Positions 24,701 through 34,167 are shown, counted from the stretch's first letter. The stretch: 56,210 bases of DNA from Cellulomonas sp. (GCA_022013895.1 JAKLPK010000073.1:1-56210); one strand, 5' to 3'. The notes: a model not told the origin generated them from the sequence alone. A program made the numbers and translations.

Positions 24701-27700
24701 GTGGACCAGCTCGTCCAGGCCGGTCAGCTGACCGATCATCCCGTCGTCGTCCAGGGCGAGGTGGTTCATCACGAACTCGGTCACCGTCGCCTCGGTGGTG
24801 ATCCCGGTGGAGTCGCGGGCCGTGGTCACCGAGACGTCCCCGTAGGTGACCCCGGCTCCCAGGCTCTCGATGCCGGTACCGGCCGGGACGCCCGCGGGGT
24901 AGGTCACGGTCAGCGGCTCGGTGCCCTCCGGGGTCCCGGTCTCCGGCAGTGAGAAGGCTGCCCCGTGGATGAGCTCCACGCCGGAGCCGATCTCACCGTT
25001 GATCAGGCCGGAGATGGCACCGCCGGTGGCCTCGCCGGTGCCGATCAGCGGGTCGACGTCGATCGACAGCGGTGAACCGAGCGCGGACACACCGTCCGCG
25101 GCCGGGCCCTGCGGTGCGGTGACCGTGAGCCGGGCGGCGTCGGTGACCACCTGCGGACCGACCCCGTTGTCGAGCACGGCCCGGTACCGCGTGCCGGTGA
25201 GGGTGCTGGTCGCGGTCAGTGAGAGGTCGGTGGTGAGGGCCGAGGGGTTGGCCGTGGCGTCGAGATCGGTCCAGACGGCGTCGTCGTCGACGGCGGACGT
25301 CGTGGACTGCCAGCGCACCGTCGGGACCGGGTTGCCGACGGTCCGGACGCTGAACGTCGCCTGGCTGTCGCGCTCGACCGTGGCGTCGGCCGGCTGCTGG
25401 GTGATCACCGGACCGTAGTGGACGGTCAGGGTCGCGGACTCGGTCGTGGTGGTGCCGATGTCGTTGGTGAGCACCGCGCGCACCTGGGCGCCGTCCTGCG
25501 TGGCGGTGACCGTGGGCGACCAGGTGGCCTCGGTGGTGCCGTCGACGTCCTGCCAGCCGGTGCCGTTGTTGAGCTGCCACTGCACCTGCGGCGCAGGCCA
25601 TCCCGCGACGCCGACGTGCAGGTCGACCACGGAGCCCGCGGTCGCGGTCACGGCAGCGGGCTGGGCGGTGACCACCGGGGCGTACAGGACGGTGAGCTGG
25701 GACTCCTCGGAGACGGCCGAGCCGACGTCGTTGGTGAACACGGCCCGGAAGACGGCACCGCCGTCCTCCCGGGTGGCGGTGAAGGCCAGGTCGGCGTCGT
25801 TCGCACCGGAGATGTCGGTCCACAGACCGTCGCCCGAGGAACGCTGCCACTGGATCGCCGGTTCCGGGAACCCGGACGCCGTGGCGTCGAGGGTGACCAG
25901 GTCGCCGGCGGCCACGGTGACGTCCGCCTCCGGCTGGGTGGTGACCGCCGGTGCCGCAGTGACGGTCAGCGTACGTGCGTTGGAGGTGCCGGCCGAGGTG
26001 CGTACCGTCACGGTGTGCTCGCCGGCCGTCAGGGTCTGCGGTGCGACGACGGTCAGCGTGGTGGCGGACGTGACGGTCGTGGGAGCCTCGACCCCGTCGA
26101 CCAGTGCGACGGCATCGGCGGAGAAGGCCCGTCCTGCGACGGTCACCGTGTCCCCGGGCTGGGCTTGCGCAGGCGAGACCGACAGCAGTGCCGGGGTGAC
26201 GGCGTTGGGCGCGGTCACCTGGACGGCGCCGACCTGGGCGGTGAAGAAGGTGACCTCTTGGCCGTCCCGGCTGCCACCGGTGCCGTGCCGGGCCCGGGTC
26301 TTGCCCAGGCCGCTGTTCTCGCCGTAGTACTTGTACTGCACGGTGGCGCTGAGGGTGAAGGCGCTGGCCTGGGCCGACGAGCCGGAGGCGCTGGCCTGGC
26401 CGGGAGCGACCGTGATGCGCAGCGTCGCGTAGCTGTCGCTCTTGATGTACTTGTAGGCGCTGTGGGGGTCGGAGAAGAAGACTCCGTTCATGGCCGTGAG
26501 CGACGAGAGCTGGCTGGAGCTGTAGGTCAGGGTGAAGGTCTGCGCCTGCGCGACCTTGCCGTCCTGGAGGGCGACGGACTGTCCGAGCACCTTGAGGTCA
26601 CTGATGGACACCTCGCTGGTCGCGGTTCCCTGGACCGGGGCCGTGGCCCGCGTGGTGATGCTGCCCGCGGTGACCACCTGCGGGACGGTCGAGAAGAACT
26701 GGTTCCACGGGGCGGGCAGCGCGAGGCCGTAGTTCCCGGCGACGGCCTCGCCCGTCAGCGCGAACGGGGTACGCGTGACCGTCCCGGTGAAGCCACCTGC
26801 GGCGGCGGTGGTCAGACCGTTGCCGGTCGCGTCGCTCGACGGCGCCGCGACGGACAGGTCGGTCCACGACGAGGCCGTGCCGGCCGGGTTGATCAGATCG
26901 GGGTTGCTCCAGGTCATCACGGAGGAGTTGTCCACGGTCAGGGGGACCTGAGCGGTGCTGCCGACGAGCCCGGTCACAGCGGCCGAGCCGCTGGCGGGGA
27001 CCTCGGGAAGCGTGAGCGCGTGGACGGTCACGGTCAGCGGACCCGCATACCGGTCCCCGTCCCGGACCGCCACCTGCACCGTCCCGGGGGTCAGCCCTTC
27101 GGGAGCAGGGACCTGCAGGGTCAACCCGCTGTCGGCAACCTGGACCCGGGTGCCGGAGACGGTCCGGGTCGTGCCCGAGGAGTCGGTGAACTCGACCCGG
27201 GTACCGCCGGACCGGAAGCCGGACCCGGTCAGTGCGACGGTGCCCCCGTCCACCAGGTCCTGCGGGGTCGCGGCGGTGAGTGTGAGGTCGACGTAGTCCT
27301 CGCCCCGAACCTCGATCTTGCCCGCGGAGACGCTGCCGCCGGCAGTGACCACCTCGACGCTGTAGGAACCGGTCGACAGCCCGACCGGAATCGTGACGGT
27401 GACCGAGCTGCCGTCGGTGGCCACGTTCGTGACCGTCGTCGTCGACCCGCCGACGAGCACCTGGGTGCCGTCCACCACGAATCCTGCCCCGCTGATCGTG
27501 AGCGACTGGCCCACCTCGACGTCCTGACCGGACACGGGGCTGGCGCTGGGCCGGATCGCGGTCGGTGCCGCGGCGGAGAACCGTGCCACATCGGCGACCA
27601 GCACGTCGTTGTCGGCGGTGAGGTCGCCCGAGCCCATGCTCAGGATCATCTTGACCTGGACCCGGGTCTGGATGTGGCCGACGATGTGGAGCCCGCCCGA

Positions 27701-28501
27701 GGCCGGGGTGGACACGGTCACGGTCAGGGTGCCGTCCACGCTCCCGCTGGAGATCAGACCGTCGTACTCGTCGATGTCCGCCTCATCCACACCGAGGCTG
27801 CGCAGCAGCGCGGGGATGTCGGTCGTGTGCACCGTGGTGCTGCGTGAGACCGGTTCGGCGAGACGTCCGTCGGTGAGCGCCACCTGCTGCCCGAGCACCC
27901 GCAGCCCGGCCACCCGCGTGTCGACGGACGTCGTGCCGAGGACGCTCGCGGCGGCCTGGGTGCGCACCTCGTCCGCGTGGACGACCTCGGTCACCCCGAA
28001 GAGGGTCGCGACCTTGTCGTTGAGACCCGTCATGTCCACCTGGACGCCCTGGACCAGCGACGATCCGACGAGTCCGCTCGGGGTCCGGGTGACCTGGTCC
28101 TGGCCGCCGTCGATCGCGATCCCGCTGCCAGGCTCGCTCTTGACCGTGCCGTCCTCGGAGTCGGTGATGACCCCGGGCACGTCGCCGGCGGCCAGTGTCG
28201 CGCCGGCCTGCGCGTTCCCGGTCGCGTCGCCGTCCGGTGCGACGGTTCCCGAGAGGGTGTAGACGCCGTTGTCACCCAGGAGCACCGGGGGATCGATGGC
28301 GCTGGCGAGCTGGCCGGAGACCGAACCGTCCGCGGGCAGCGCCGACACGGTCGCTGCCACGGGCAGTGAGGTGAGAGCGCCGGAGCGGGTGGGGTCTGCG
28401 GCCAGGGCCATCGGCACGACCCCGCCGAGCACGATTGCGCCGGCCAGAAGGGCGCCGAGGGCACCTCGTCGACGAGTGCCGGTGAGCTTTCGATTCGCCA
28501 T
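21761..28501 (-). CDS. Giant secreted multidomain protein: TIG/Ig domains plus calcineurin-like phosphoesterase
   Basis: A 2,246-residue exported protein. Residues 1-34 are a signal peptide (basic start, GALLAGAIVLGGVVPMALA). Three related beta modules occur at about 35-310, 480-760 and 1130-1420. IPT/TIG domains are at about 314-400, 404-490 and 770-850, and Ig-like repeats with a PxxxWQ core at about 850, 937 and 1030. Residues about 1440-1830 are a purple-acid-phosphatase-like unit: an Fn3 domain, then FGDAQ (Asp1564), AGDQIN (Asp1595), GNHE (1627-1630) and GHDH (1779-1782). The Tyr typical of PAP (GDxxY) is replaced. Two more Ig-type domains and a terminal beta domain follow. There is no LPxTG or membrane anchor. 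AAGGA precedes ATG. It probably acts on extracellular phosphoesters or on surfaces; the substrate is unknown. Confidence 0.85.
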   Translation of the reverse strand: MANRKLTGTRRRGALGALLAGAIVLGGVVPMALAADPTRSGALTSLPVAATVSALPADGSVSGQLASAIDPPVLLGDNGVYTLSGTVAPDGDATGNAQAGATLAAGDVPGVITDSEDGTVKSEPGSGIAIDGGQDQVTRTPSGLVGSSLVQGVQVDMTGLNDKVATLFGVTEVVHADEVRTQAAASVLGTTSVDTRVAGLRVLGQQVALTDGRLAEPVSRSTTVHTTDIPALLRSLGVDEADIDEYDGLISSGSVDGTLTVTVSTPASGGLHIVGHIQTRVQVKMILSMGSGDLTADNDVLVADVARFSAAAPTAIRPSASPVSGQDVEVGQSLTISGAGFVVDGTQVLVGGSTTTVTNVATDGSSVTVTIPVGLSTGSYSVEVVTAGGSVSAGKIEVRGEDYVDLTLTAATPQDLVDGGTVALTGSGFRSGGTRVEFTDSSGTTRTVSGTRVQVADSGLTLQVPAPEGLTPGTVQVAVRDGDRYAGPLTVTVHALTLPEVPASGSAAVTGLVGSTAQVPLTVDNSSVMTWSNPDLINPAGTASSWTDLSVAAPSSDATGNGLTTAAAGGFTGTVTRTPFALTGEAVAGNYGLALPAPWNQFFSTVPQVVTAGSITTRATAPVQGTATSEVSISDLKVLGQSVALQDGKVAQAQTFTLTYSSSQLSSLTAMNGVFFSDPHSAYKYIKSDSYATLRITVAPGQASASGSSAQASAFTLSATVQYKYYGENSGLGKTRARHGTGGSRDGQEVTFFTAQVGAVQVTAPNAVTPALLSVSPAQAQPGDTVTVAGRAFSADAVALVDGVEAPTTVTSATTLTVVAPQTLTAGEHTVTVRTSAGTSNARTLTVTAAPAVTTQPEADVTVAAGDLVTLDATASGFPEPAIQWQRSSGDGLWTDISGANDADLAFTATREDGGAVFRAVFTNDVGSAVSEESQLTVLYAPVVTAQPAAVTATAGSVVDLHVGVAGWPAPQVQWQLNNGTGWQDVDGTTEATWSPTVTATQDGAQVRAVLTNDIGTTTTESATLTVHYGPVITQQPADATVERDSQATFSVRTVGNPVPTVRWQSTTSAVDDDAVWTDLDATANPSALTTDLSLTATSTLTGTRYRAVLDNGVGPQVVTDAARLTVTAPQGPAADGVSALGSPLSIDVDPLIGTGEATGGAISGLINGEIGSGVELIHGAAFSLPETGTPEGTEPLTVTYPAGVPAGTGIESLGAGVTYGDVSVTTARDSTGITTEATVTEFVMNHLALDDDGMIGQLTGLDELVHATQVSGLSTSPVDDTLAPTASGSIGSLTLLGTPVDLVDGTLPAPVTVSHESTVDDLPALLASLGVENLDGYLNIEDLSGVAHTRIDATASQLVTLTDDGSTVIGLRVTISVTVDLEINVTGSSQSLVEHIELATSDLQKVVTVDLAGAATARNDAELPDPSSGTPTDPTDPTDPGTTEPTVAYPPSATPDRVILSISAEGDLVSTYRTDPSVTQSVAQIRSDGQDVATLTAVTRDPVSYESSSGTFTARSHVATLTGLTPGGTYDYRVGSDAGWSPWYTVTVPSSDAQSFTMLNFGDAQNDLISKWTPAVQQAYADVADAAITLNAGDQINHADNDDEWGSWFGAVPEQLAEVPQIMVAGNHEYADGGLATAFREHYTNADNGPQITAAAGTCEWVYQKKFVESMRDIVSTTDYQGVRFVTLAGTTQMADLMPSADELASVSCAADFNFVEYWWDFQAEYLDDVLKANPGQWSVVSIHQPLFSTAVGRAEAHLREAFLQVIEDNNVDLVLQGHDHTYGRGYLASHEVAGLSGVQDGPVFATSVLGPKSYDLDTADENDWTLNGAVRVTAYEAVRTYQKIRFDDGLLTYEAVSYPSGEVVDSFVTCHSADGSQQYSADSADLLPAGCELAAQPVAQATVEGTPQTGQTLSSDLGTWLDGLTSPEAAYQWLRDDEPISGATLPDYQLTAQDEGHSIAVQVTVTATGYGPVSATSAAVTAAPAEALGLTLSAPEEVTDPAAGVVLTAQLTRPTTGTVTFYADQTPLGTVVIADGATTVTLTTDALGVGTHRLHAELTAEDGTVLATSTEVEVTYGTPGTTGDEQTVNVDIPSGALTITSPYTPDDPLRLGPAELDQVTSTFSAQGVLDRIVVTDTRAGNSGFAVAAVSSDFGSGSDSFSAEHVGLVDLAAQQVIGNALQATDVTVTDRAPLTDPLVTSKQVASYPSGLGTGSVRLDGTLSLQKIPSSVTPGTYTATLVLTAF

Positions 28502-28711
28502 GATCTTGCGTCCTTGTGCGGTCGACGGGCGGGGACATCCCTTGTGTAGCGACGAAATGTGGCATTTGTCTGATATGTGGGTGTCCTGAGGACGATGGCC
28601 AGCGGTCGTCCGGCAACGGAGCCGCGGCAGGCGGGCGCATCGTGGCGCGGTCGGGGCATCGGCCTCCGCACTGGCCTAGGGTGGTCAGACCACACCGTTC
28701 GGAGGTGCGCC
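28502..28711. promoter_or_regulatory. Divergent promoter region, giant gene and pup
   Basis: A 210-bp intergenic region. The pup side has TAGGGT at 28677-28682, followed by the 6-bp inverted repeat GTGGTC-A-GACCAC at 28681-28693 over the expected start of transcription, then GGAGG before ATG 28712. The other side holds an unusually A/T-rich stretch at about 28545-28585, the likely promoter of the giant gene. Confidence 0.5.
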
Positions 28712-28903
28712 ATGGCAGGTCAAGAGCACGTGAGCAGTCGTCGCGATGACGAGGAGCCGGTCGACGACGTGCCGGCGGTCGCTGTCCCGGCTGCTGCCGC
28801 CCAGGACGAGGCGGTGGACGCCTTGCTGGACGAGATCGACGACGTCCTGGAGCAGAACGTCGAGCAGTTCGTCCGAGGGTTCGTGCAGAAGGGCGGTCAG
28901 TGA
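28712..28903 (+). CDS. pup: Prokaryotic ubiquitin-like protein Pup
   Basis: A 63-residue disordered, acidic tag protein starting [16 protein letters not shown] and ending [10 protein letters not shown]. The C-terminal Gly-Gly-Gln is the form that needs deamidation by Dop before PafA can attach it to lysines. The helix-forming region [19 protein letters not shown] binds the Mpa coiled coil. The start is fixed by GGAGG and by homology (M-A-G/Q-E). The TGA overlaps the prcB start by 4 bp. Confidence 0.97.
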   Translation: MAGQEHVSSRRDDEEPVDDVPAVAVPAAAAQDEAVDALLDEIDDVLEQNVEQFVRGFVQKGGQ

Positions 28904-29727
28904 GCCTCGTGCCGCCGCCGTCGAGCGGCCGGCTGCCGGCCGCGTTCACCACACCCGGGTCGTCCTCGTTTGTGGAGTTCCTCGCGCAGGCCGCGCCCGC
29001 GCTGCTCCCGGGGAACCGTCCGACGGGTGCAGGTGACCTGGTCGTCCCGCATGCGACGACGATCGTCGCGGCGAGGTTCGACGGCGGGATCGTGATGACC
29101 GGGGACCGGCGCGCGACAGCGGGCTCGATGATCGCGTCACGTCACATCGAGAAGGTGTTCCCGGGCGACGACTACTCGGCGATCGGGATCGCGGGCTCGG
29201 CGGGTCTGGCGATCGAGCTGGTCCGGCTGTTCCAGCTCGAGCTCGAGCACTACGAGAAGATCGAGGGCAGCCTGCTGTCGCTGGACGGCAAGGCAAACCG
29301 GCTGGCGACGTTGCTCCGGGGCAACCTCGGACTGGCGATGCAGGGGTTGGCGGTGGTTCCGCTGTTCGGCGGCTTCGACCTGGCTCGGGCCGTCGGGCGC
29401 ATCTTCTCCTACGACGTGACGGGTGGACGTTACGAGGAGCAGGACCACCATGCGATCGGTTCGGGGTCGGTGTTCGCCCGTGGGTCGTTGAAGAAGCGCT
29501 GGCGGCCCGGGCTCGATGCCGCCGGGGCGGTCGAGGTGGCGGTCGAGGCACTCGTCGACGCGGCCGACGACGACTCGGCGACCGGCGGGCCCGATGCGGG
29601 TCGGCGGATCTACCCGATCGTTGCCACGGTGGATGCCGGGGGCTACCGGCGGGTGAGCGACGACCAGCTGTCGGCGGTGTCCGGGCGGATCGACGTCGAA
29701 CGACAGGTGGGGGACCCGCGCGTATGA
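28900..29727 (+). CDS. prcB: 20S proteasome beta subunit PrcB
   Basis: A 275-residue catalytic subunit. A propeptide of about 52 residues is removed before the active-site Thr53 ([16 protein letters not shown]). Downstream Asp (TGDRRAT) and Lys (HIEKVF) of the Ntn-hydrolase active site are present. The GTG start overlaps the pup stop (GTGA), so the two are translationally coupled. It forms the inner rings of the 20S core with PrcA. Confidence 0.97.
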   Translation: MSLVPPPSSGRLPAAFTTPGSSSFVEFLAQAAPALLPGNRPTGAGDLVVPHATTIVAARFDGGIVMTGDRRATAGSMIASRHIEKVFPGDDYSAIGIAGSAGLAIELVRLFQLELEHYEKIEGSLLSLDGKANRLATLLRGNLGLAMQGLAVVPLFGGFDLARAVGRIFSYDVTGGRYEEQDHHAIGSGSVFARGSLKKRWRPGLDAAGAVEVAVEALVDAADDDSATGGPDAGRRIYPIVATVDAGGYRRVSDDQLSAVSGRIDVERQVGDPRV

Positions 29728-30443
29728 GCATGCCGTTCTACGTCTCGCCCGAACAGCTCATGAAGGACCGGGCCGACTTCGCGCGCAAGGGCATCGCCCG
29801 CGGTCGCTCGGTGGTGGTGCTCCAGTACGACGACGGGATCGCGTTCGCCTCGGAGAACCCGTCGCGTGCGCTGCACAAGATCTCCGAGATCTACGACCGG
29901 ATCGCGTTCGCCGCGGTCGGCAAGTACAACGAGTTCGAGAACCTGCGGGTGGCCGGGGTGCGGTACGCGGATCTGCGCGGTTACTCCTACGACCGGGTCG
30001 ACGTGACGGCGCGGGGACTGGCGAACGCCTACGCACAGACGCTCGGCACGGTGTTCACCACCGAGTCCAAGCCGCTGGAGGTCGAGCTGGTGGTGGCCGA
30101 GGTCGGTGCGGACCCGGTCGCCGACCAGCTGTACCGGCTCACCTACGACGGTTCGGTCGCCGAGGAGCAGGGCTACGTCGTGATGGGTGGGCAGGCCGAA
30201 CGCCTCGGCGCGCTCGTCGCCGAGCAGTGGCAGGCCGGGCTGCCGCTCGCCCGGGTGCTGCAGATCGCGGTGCAGGCGTTGGGCTCGTCACCCGAGGACG
30301 GCGGGACGAACCGCGAGCTCGCACCCGCCCAGCTCGAGGTCGCGGTGCTCGATCGCACCCGCACCCGGCGGGCGTTCCGTCGGCTCACGGGCGAGGCGCT
30401 GGTCGAAGCGCTGGGGTCCGAGCCTGCGACCGCGGACGACTGA
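29724..30443 (+). CDS. prcA: 20S proteasome alpha subunit PrcA
   Basis: A 239-residue non-catalytic alpha subunit, starting [20 protein letters not shown], which forms the gated outer ring and the docking pockets for the Mpa C-termini. The [20 protein letters not shown] strands and the [21 protein letters not shown] block are family features. The N-terminal helix is short, as in other actinobacteria. ATGA overlap with prcB. pafA follows after 11 bp. Confidence 0.97.
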   Translation: MSMPFYVSPEQLMKDRADFARKGIARGRSVVVLQYDDGIAFASENPSRALHKISEIYDRIAFAAVGKYNEFENLRVAGVRYADLRGYSYDRVDVTARGLANAYAQTLGTVFTTESKPLEVELVVAEVGADPVADQLYRLTYDGSVAEEQGYVVMGGQAERLGALVAEQWQAGLPLARVLQIAVQALGSSPEDGGTNRELAPAQLEVAVLDRTRTRRAFRRLTGEALVEALGSEPATADD

Positions 30444-30454
30444 AGGAGGCGACG

Positions 30455-31816
30455 ATGGACCGACGCATCTTCGGCCTGGAGACCGAGTACGGCGTGACCT
30501 GCGCATCGTCGGACGGCCGCGGACTGTCGGCCGACGAGGTCGCGCGGTACCTGTTCCGCAAGGTGGTGGCCTGGGGCCGCTCGTCGAACGTCTTCCTGCG
30601 CAACGGGTCGCGGCTGTACCTCGATGTCGGTTCGCACCCGGAGTACGCGACCGCCGAGTGCGACGACTGGCGTCAGCTCGTGGCGCACGACCGGGCGGGG
30701 GAGCGGATCCTCGAAGGTCTGGTCGCCGATGCCCAGGAGCGGCTCGAGCACGAGGGTCTGCCCGGCACGATCCACCTGTTCAAGAACAACACCGACTCCG
30801 CAGGGAACTCCTACGGCTGCCACGAGAACTACCTGGTGGGCCGGGCCGGGGACTTCACCCGGTTGTCCGATGTGCTGGTGCCGTTCCTGATCACCCGGCA
30901 GCTTCTCACCGGCGCCGGCAAGGTCCTCGCCACCCCGCGTGGGGCCACCTACTGCCTGTCGCAGCGGGCCGACCACATCTGGGAGGCCGTGTCCTCGGCG
31001 ACCACCCGTTCGCGGCCCATCATCAACACCCGTGACGAACCGCACGCCGATGCCGAGCTGTTCCGCCGGCTGCACGTCATCGTCGGGGACTCCTCCATGT
31101 CGGAGGCGACCACGGTGCTCAAGGTCGGGATGACGGACCTCGTGCTGCGCGTCATCGAGGCCGGGCTGCCGACGCATGACTTCACGATGGAGAACCCGAT
31201 CAGGTCGATCCGGGAGATCAGCCACGACCCGACGGGACAGCACCCGGTGGTGCTCGCGAACGGCAAGACCGTCACGGCACTCGACATCCAGGAGGAGTAC
31301 CTGTCCCGGGTCACCGAGCTGGTGACCCGCGAGCTCGGCCCGACCCCGCAGGTCAAGGCCGTCCTGGAGCTGTGGGAGCGCGGGCTGCGGGCGATCCGCA
31401 CGGGCGACCTGTCCCTGGTGGATCGTGAGCTCGACTGGGTGATCAAGCTGAAGATGATCGAGCGGTACCAGGCCAAGCACGATCTGGAGCTGTCCGATGT
31501 GCGGGTCGCCCGCCTGGACCTGGCGTACCACGACATCTCGCGGACGCAGGGCCTGTACAACCTGCTGGCGGCCCGCGGTCTGGTCGAGCGGGTGACGACG
31601 GACCTCGACGTGTTCGAGGCGACCGCCCAGCCCCCGCAGACCACCCGCGCGAAGCTGCGCGGGGACTTCGTCCGCGCCGCGCAGGAGGCACGACGCGACT
31701 ACACGGTCGACTGGGTGCACCTCAAGCTCAACGACCAGGCGCAGCGCACGGTGCTGTGCAAGGACCCGTTCCGTTCGGTGGACGACAGGGTGGACCGGCT
31801 CATCGAGTCGATGTGA
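30455..31816 (+). CDS. pafA: Pup-protein ligase PafA
   Basis: A 453-residue glutamine-synthetase-like ligase that phosphorylates the Pup C-terminal Glu and joins it to substrate lysines. The N-terminal [16 protein letters not shown] has Mg-binding Glu9. Catalytic Asp57 is in [32 protein letters not shown] is conserved. It lacks the Dop loop, which separates it from its paralogue at 20084. The ATG is set by AAGGAGG 6 nt upstream and the homologous N-terminus. Confidence 0.96.
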   Translation: MDRRIFGLETEYGVTCASSDGRGLSADEVARYLFRKVVAWGRSSNVFLRNGSRLYLDVGSHPEYATAECDDWRQLVAHDRAGERILEGLVADAQERLEHEGLPGTIHLFKNNTDSAGNSYGCHENYLVGRAGDFTRLSDVLVPFLITRQLLTGAGKVLATPRGATYCLSQRADHIWEAVSSATTRSRPIINTRDEPHADAELFRRLHVIVGDSSMSEATTVLKVGMTDLVLRVIEAGLPTHDFTMENPIRSIREISHDPTGQHPVVLANGKTVTALDIQEEYLSRVTELVTRELGPTPQVKAVLELWERGLRAIRTGDLSLVDRELDWVIKLKMIERYQAKHDLELSDVRVARLDLAYHDISRTQGLYNLLAARGLVERVTTDLDVFEATAQPPQTTRAKLRGDFVRAAQEARRDYTVDWVHLKLNDQAQRTVLCKDPFRSVDDRVDRLIESM

Positions 31817-31835
31817 TCGGTGGAAGCCCGCCAGG

Positions 31836-31841
31836 TACGGT
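31836..31841 (+). promoter_or_regulatory. Leaderless -10 element of the FKBP gene
   Basis: TACGGT ends 7 nt before GTG 31849, where the translated sequence starts a perfect lipoprotein signal. It suggests an internal promoter within the proteasome operon. Confidence 0.4.
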
Positions 31842-31848
31842 GTCGGGC

Positions 31849-32751
31849 GTGCGAGGACGGGTGTGGCGACGACGGGTGGCTGTGCTGGTGGGCTCCGTGC
31901 TGGTCGCGGGCTCCCTGGTCGCCTGCGCGACCGACGCCGCACCTGATCCCGAGGTCGACGTCTCCGGGGTGCAGGGACAGGCGCCGACGGTCACCTACGT
32001 CGCACCGCTGGATGTCACCGACACCTACCGCCGCACGATCTGGCAGGGCACGGGACCGGAGCTGGTGGACGGGGGACCGGTGCTTCTCGACTTCTCGCTC
32101 GAGGACGCGACCGACGCGACCGTCGTGAAGGAGACGTACTCCGACTCACCCGTCACGCGCACCCTGTCCGAGGAGGACCTGGGGGTCGACCTCTACCAGT
32201 CGTTGCGTGGGCAGCGGGTCGGTGCCCGCATCCTGCAGGTGGCGCCCGGGGCGTCGTCGGGGAGCACCACCTATCCGACGGTGACCGTCCTGGACGTGCT
32301 GCCGCTGCGGGCCGACGGGCAGGACGTGGCTGCGCTGCCCGGGCTGCCGGCGGTGACCCTCGCCGCAGACGGGGCGCCGTCGATCACGGTGACCGGGACC
32401 GAGGCGGCGACCACCCTGATCGCGCAACCGCTCAAGAAGGGCACCGGCGCGCAGGTCGGTGAGCAGGATGTGGTCACCTTCCAGTACGCCGGCTTCGCGT
32501 GGACGACCGGTGAGGAGTTCGACTCGTCGTGGGCGCGGGGTGCGCCGGTCAGTCACTCGCTCCTCGACCTGTCGCAGGCGTTCTCCGAGGGGCTGGTCGA
32601 GCAGACGGTCGGCAGCCAGATCGAGCTGATCGTGCCGCCCACCTACCCGTTGGGTGTCACCGCGGGTGCCGAGCTGTCTGGGCAGACCGTGGTGTTCGTG
32701 GTGGACATCCTGGCGACCCGTACACCCGCGGACGACGGGTCCGGGTCATGA
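31849..32751 (+). CDS. FKBP-type peptidyl-prolyl isomerase lipoprotein
   Basis: A 300-residue exported lipoprotein. The signal [21 protein letters not shown] runs into the lipobox SLVAC, with lipidated Cys at about residue 26. The C-terminal FKBP domain (about 205-300) shows [31 protein letters not shown] and TVVFVVDIL. An upstream region (about 45-180) looks like a second, diverged FKBP unit, consistent with the two-domain proteins next to pafA elsewhere. Frames continue upstream to 31813, but the lipoprotein signal and the -10 favour 31849. The stop overlaps hisF by 4 bp. Confidence 0.88.
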   Translation: MRGRVWRRRVAVLVGSVLVAGSLVACATDAAPDPEVDVSGVQGQAPTVTYVAPLDVTDTYRRTIWQGTGPELVDGGPVLLDFSLEDATDATVVKETYSDSPVTRTLSEEDLGVDLYQSLRGQRVGARILQVAPGASSGSTTYPTVTVLDVLPLRADGQDVAALPGLPAVTLAADGAPSITVTGTEAATTLIAQPLKKGTGAQVGEQDVVTFQYAGFAWTTGEEFDSSWARGAPVSHSLLDLSQAFSEGLVEQTVGSQIELIVPPTYPLGVTAGAELSGQTVVFVVDILATRTPADDGSGS

Positions 32752-33518
32752 GTGTGGCGCTGCGGGTGATCGCCTGCCTGGACGTCGACGCCGGCCGGGT
32801 CGTCAAGGGGGTGAACTTCGCCGGTCTGCGCGATGCCGGCGACCCGGTCGAGCTGGCCCGTCGCTACGACGCGGAGGGTGCGGACGAGATCACGTTCCTC
32901 GACGTGTCGGCCTCGGCCGACGGGCGCGCGACGATGATCGAGGTGGTCGGTCGGACGGCCGACGAGGTCTTCGTACCGCTCACCGTCGGTGGCGGTGTGC
33001 GTGCTGTGGCGGATGTCGACCGGATGCTGCGGGCCGGGGCCGACAAGGTCGGGGTCAACACGGCGGCGATCGCGCGTCCTGAGCTCATCGGGGAGATCGC
33101 CGAACGCTTCGGCAGCCAGGTGCTGGTGCTGTCCGTCGACGCCCGACGGGTGACCGGGAGCACGCGTACGGACTCGGGCTACGAGGTGACCACGCACGGT
33201 GGGCGCCGGGGCACGGGGATCGACGCGGTCGGGTGGGCGCGGCGCGGTGCCGAGCTGGGCGCCGGGGAGATCCTGCTGAACTCGATGGACGCTGACGGGA
33301 CCACCGCCGGTTTCGACCTGGCGATGCTCGCCGACGTGCGCCGCGAGGTGAAGGTCCCGCTCATCGCCTCGGGCGGTGCTGGGACGCCCGAGCACTTCGT
33401 GCAGGCGGCCCGGGCGGGGGCCGATGCCGTGCTGGCGGCCTCGGTGTTCCACTTCGGCACCTTGACGATCGGCCAGGTCAAGGATGCGCTGCGGGCTGCG
33501 GGGCTGACCGTCCGCTAG
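32748..33518 (+). CDS. hisF: Imidazole glycerol phosphate synthase subunit HisF
   Basis: A 256-residue beta/alpha barrel cyclase that uses ammonia from HisH to form imidazole glycerol phosphate and AICAR. Catalytic Asp12 is in [16 protein letters not shown] and Asp131 in [11 protein letters not shown]. The phosphate-binding half-barrel repeats [11 protein letters not shown] and [14 protein letters not shown] are present. The ATG start overlaps the FKBP stop (ATGA). hisH, hisA and the other his genes are outside the window apart from hisI. Confidence 0.96.
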   Translation: MSVALRVIACLDVDAGRVVKGVNFAGLRDAGDPVELARRYDAEGADEITFLDVSASADGRATMIEVVGRTADEVFVPLTVGGGVRAVADVDRMLRAGADKVGVNTAAIARPELIGEIAERFGSQVLVLSVDARRVTGSTRTDSGYEVTTHGGRRGTGIDAVGWARRGAELGAGEILLNSMDADGTTAGFDLAMLADVRREVKVPLIASGGAGTPEHFVQAARAGADAVLAASVFHFGTLTIGQVKDALRAAGLTVR

Positions 33519-33534
33519 GCCCCCGGATGCGCGG

Positions 33535-34167
33535 CTATGCCCCGGCGAGCGCGCCGAGGTCGTCAGCGGCGCCCTCCAGGGTGACGTGCGCGGCGTCCCG
33601 TCGGCCGAAGCAGAACAGGGCGAGGTCCGCCAGCGAACCGCGCACCGCGACGGTCCCGGAGCCGTTGCCCGGGCGGCGGACCCGCGCGCGTGGTCCGTCG
33701 GGGCGGACCAGGATCAGCCCGGTGGGCACGTGCCGGAGCAGTCGCGGAGCCGTCCGCACCAGCCCGGCCCAGATCGCATCGACCAGGCCCGGGTCCACGT
33801 CCGGGTCGGTGAGGCCTGCGGCACGGGTCACGTCGAGGGTGTGGACCGTCAGCTCCAGCAGGTCACCGGCATCGCCGGCCCAGCGCAGCGGGTGCCAGAC
33901 GGGTGGGGCGGCGGCGACCCGGGCGATGAGCGAGGCGTAGCCGGTCTCGTCGTCGGCCGAGCCGGCGAGCGCCTGCACCCGCGCCTCCGCCCGGTCCGCG
34001 AGCGGCGGCGCGAGGAGCGCCAGGTCGTACAGCGGCTCCGACTGACGAAGCACCAGGTGGGCCGCGAGGTGCCGGGTCCGCCAGCCGGCGCAGAGGGTGG
34101 GACCGTCCGGGCCGGCGTCGGCGAGGGTTCGCGCGAGCCGGGCGCGGAGGGAGGGGTGCCATGCCAC
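33535..34167 (-). CDS. TIGR03085 family DinB-like metal-binding protein
   Basis: A 210-residue protein of the TIGR03085 subgroup of mycothiol-dependent maleylpyruvate isomerase-like (DinB-fold) proteins. The family features TLCAGWRTRHLAAHLVLRQ (metal His in LAAHL) and ELTVHTLDVTRA are clear. It probably binds one divalent metal at the top of a four-helix bundle. Function unknown; a thiol-dependent role would fit the mycothiol background. It is divergent from hisI and convergent with hisF. Confidence 0.85.
   Translation of the reverse strand: MAWHPSLRARLARTLADAGPDGPTLCAGWRTRHLAAHLVLRQSEPLYDLALLAPPLADRAEARVQALAGSADDETGYASLIARVAAAPPVWHPLRWAGDAGDLLELTVHTLDVTRAAGLTDPDVDPGLVDAIWAGLVRTAPRLLRHVPTGLILVRPDGPRARVRRPGNGSGTVAVRGSLADLALFCFGRRDAAHVTLEGAADDLGALAGA

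Noticed and set aside
25418-27847. An 809-codon plus-strand frame inside the giant secreted protein gene
   Set aside because: It is the antisense shadow of a protein with clear signal peptide and domains, and its own translation is Gly/Arg/Asp-rich without recognisable motifs.
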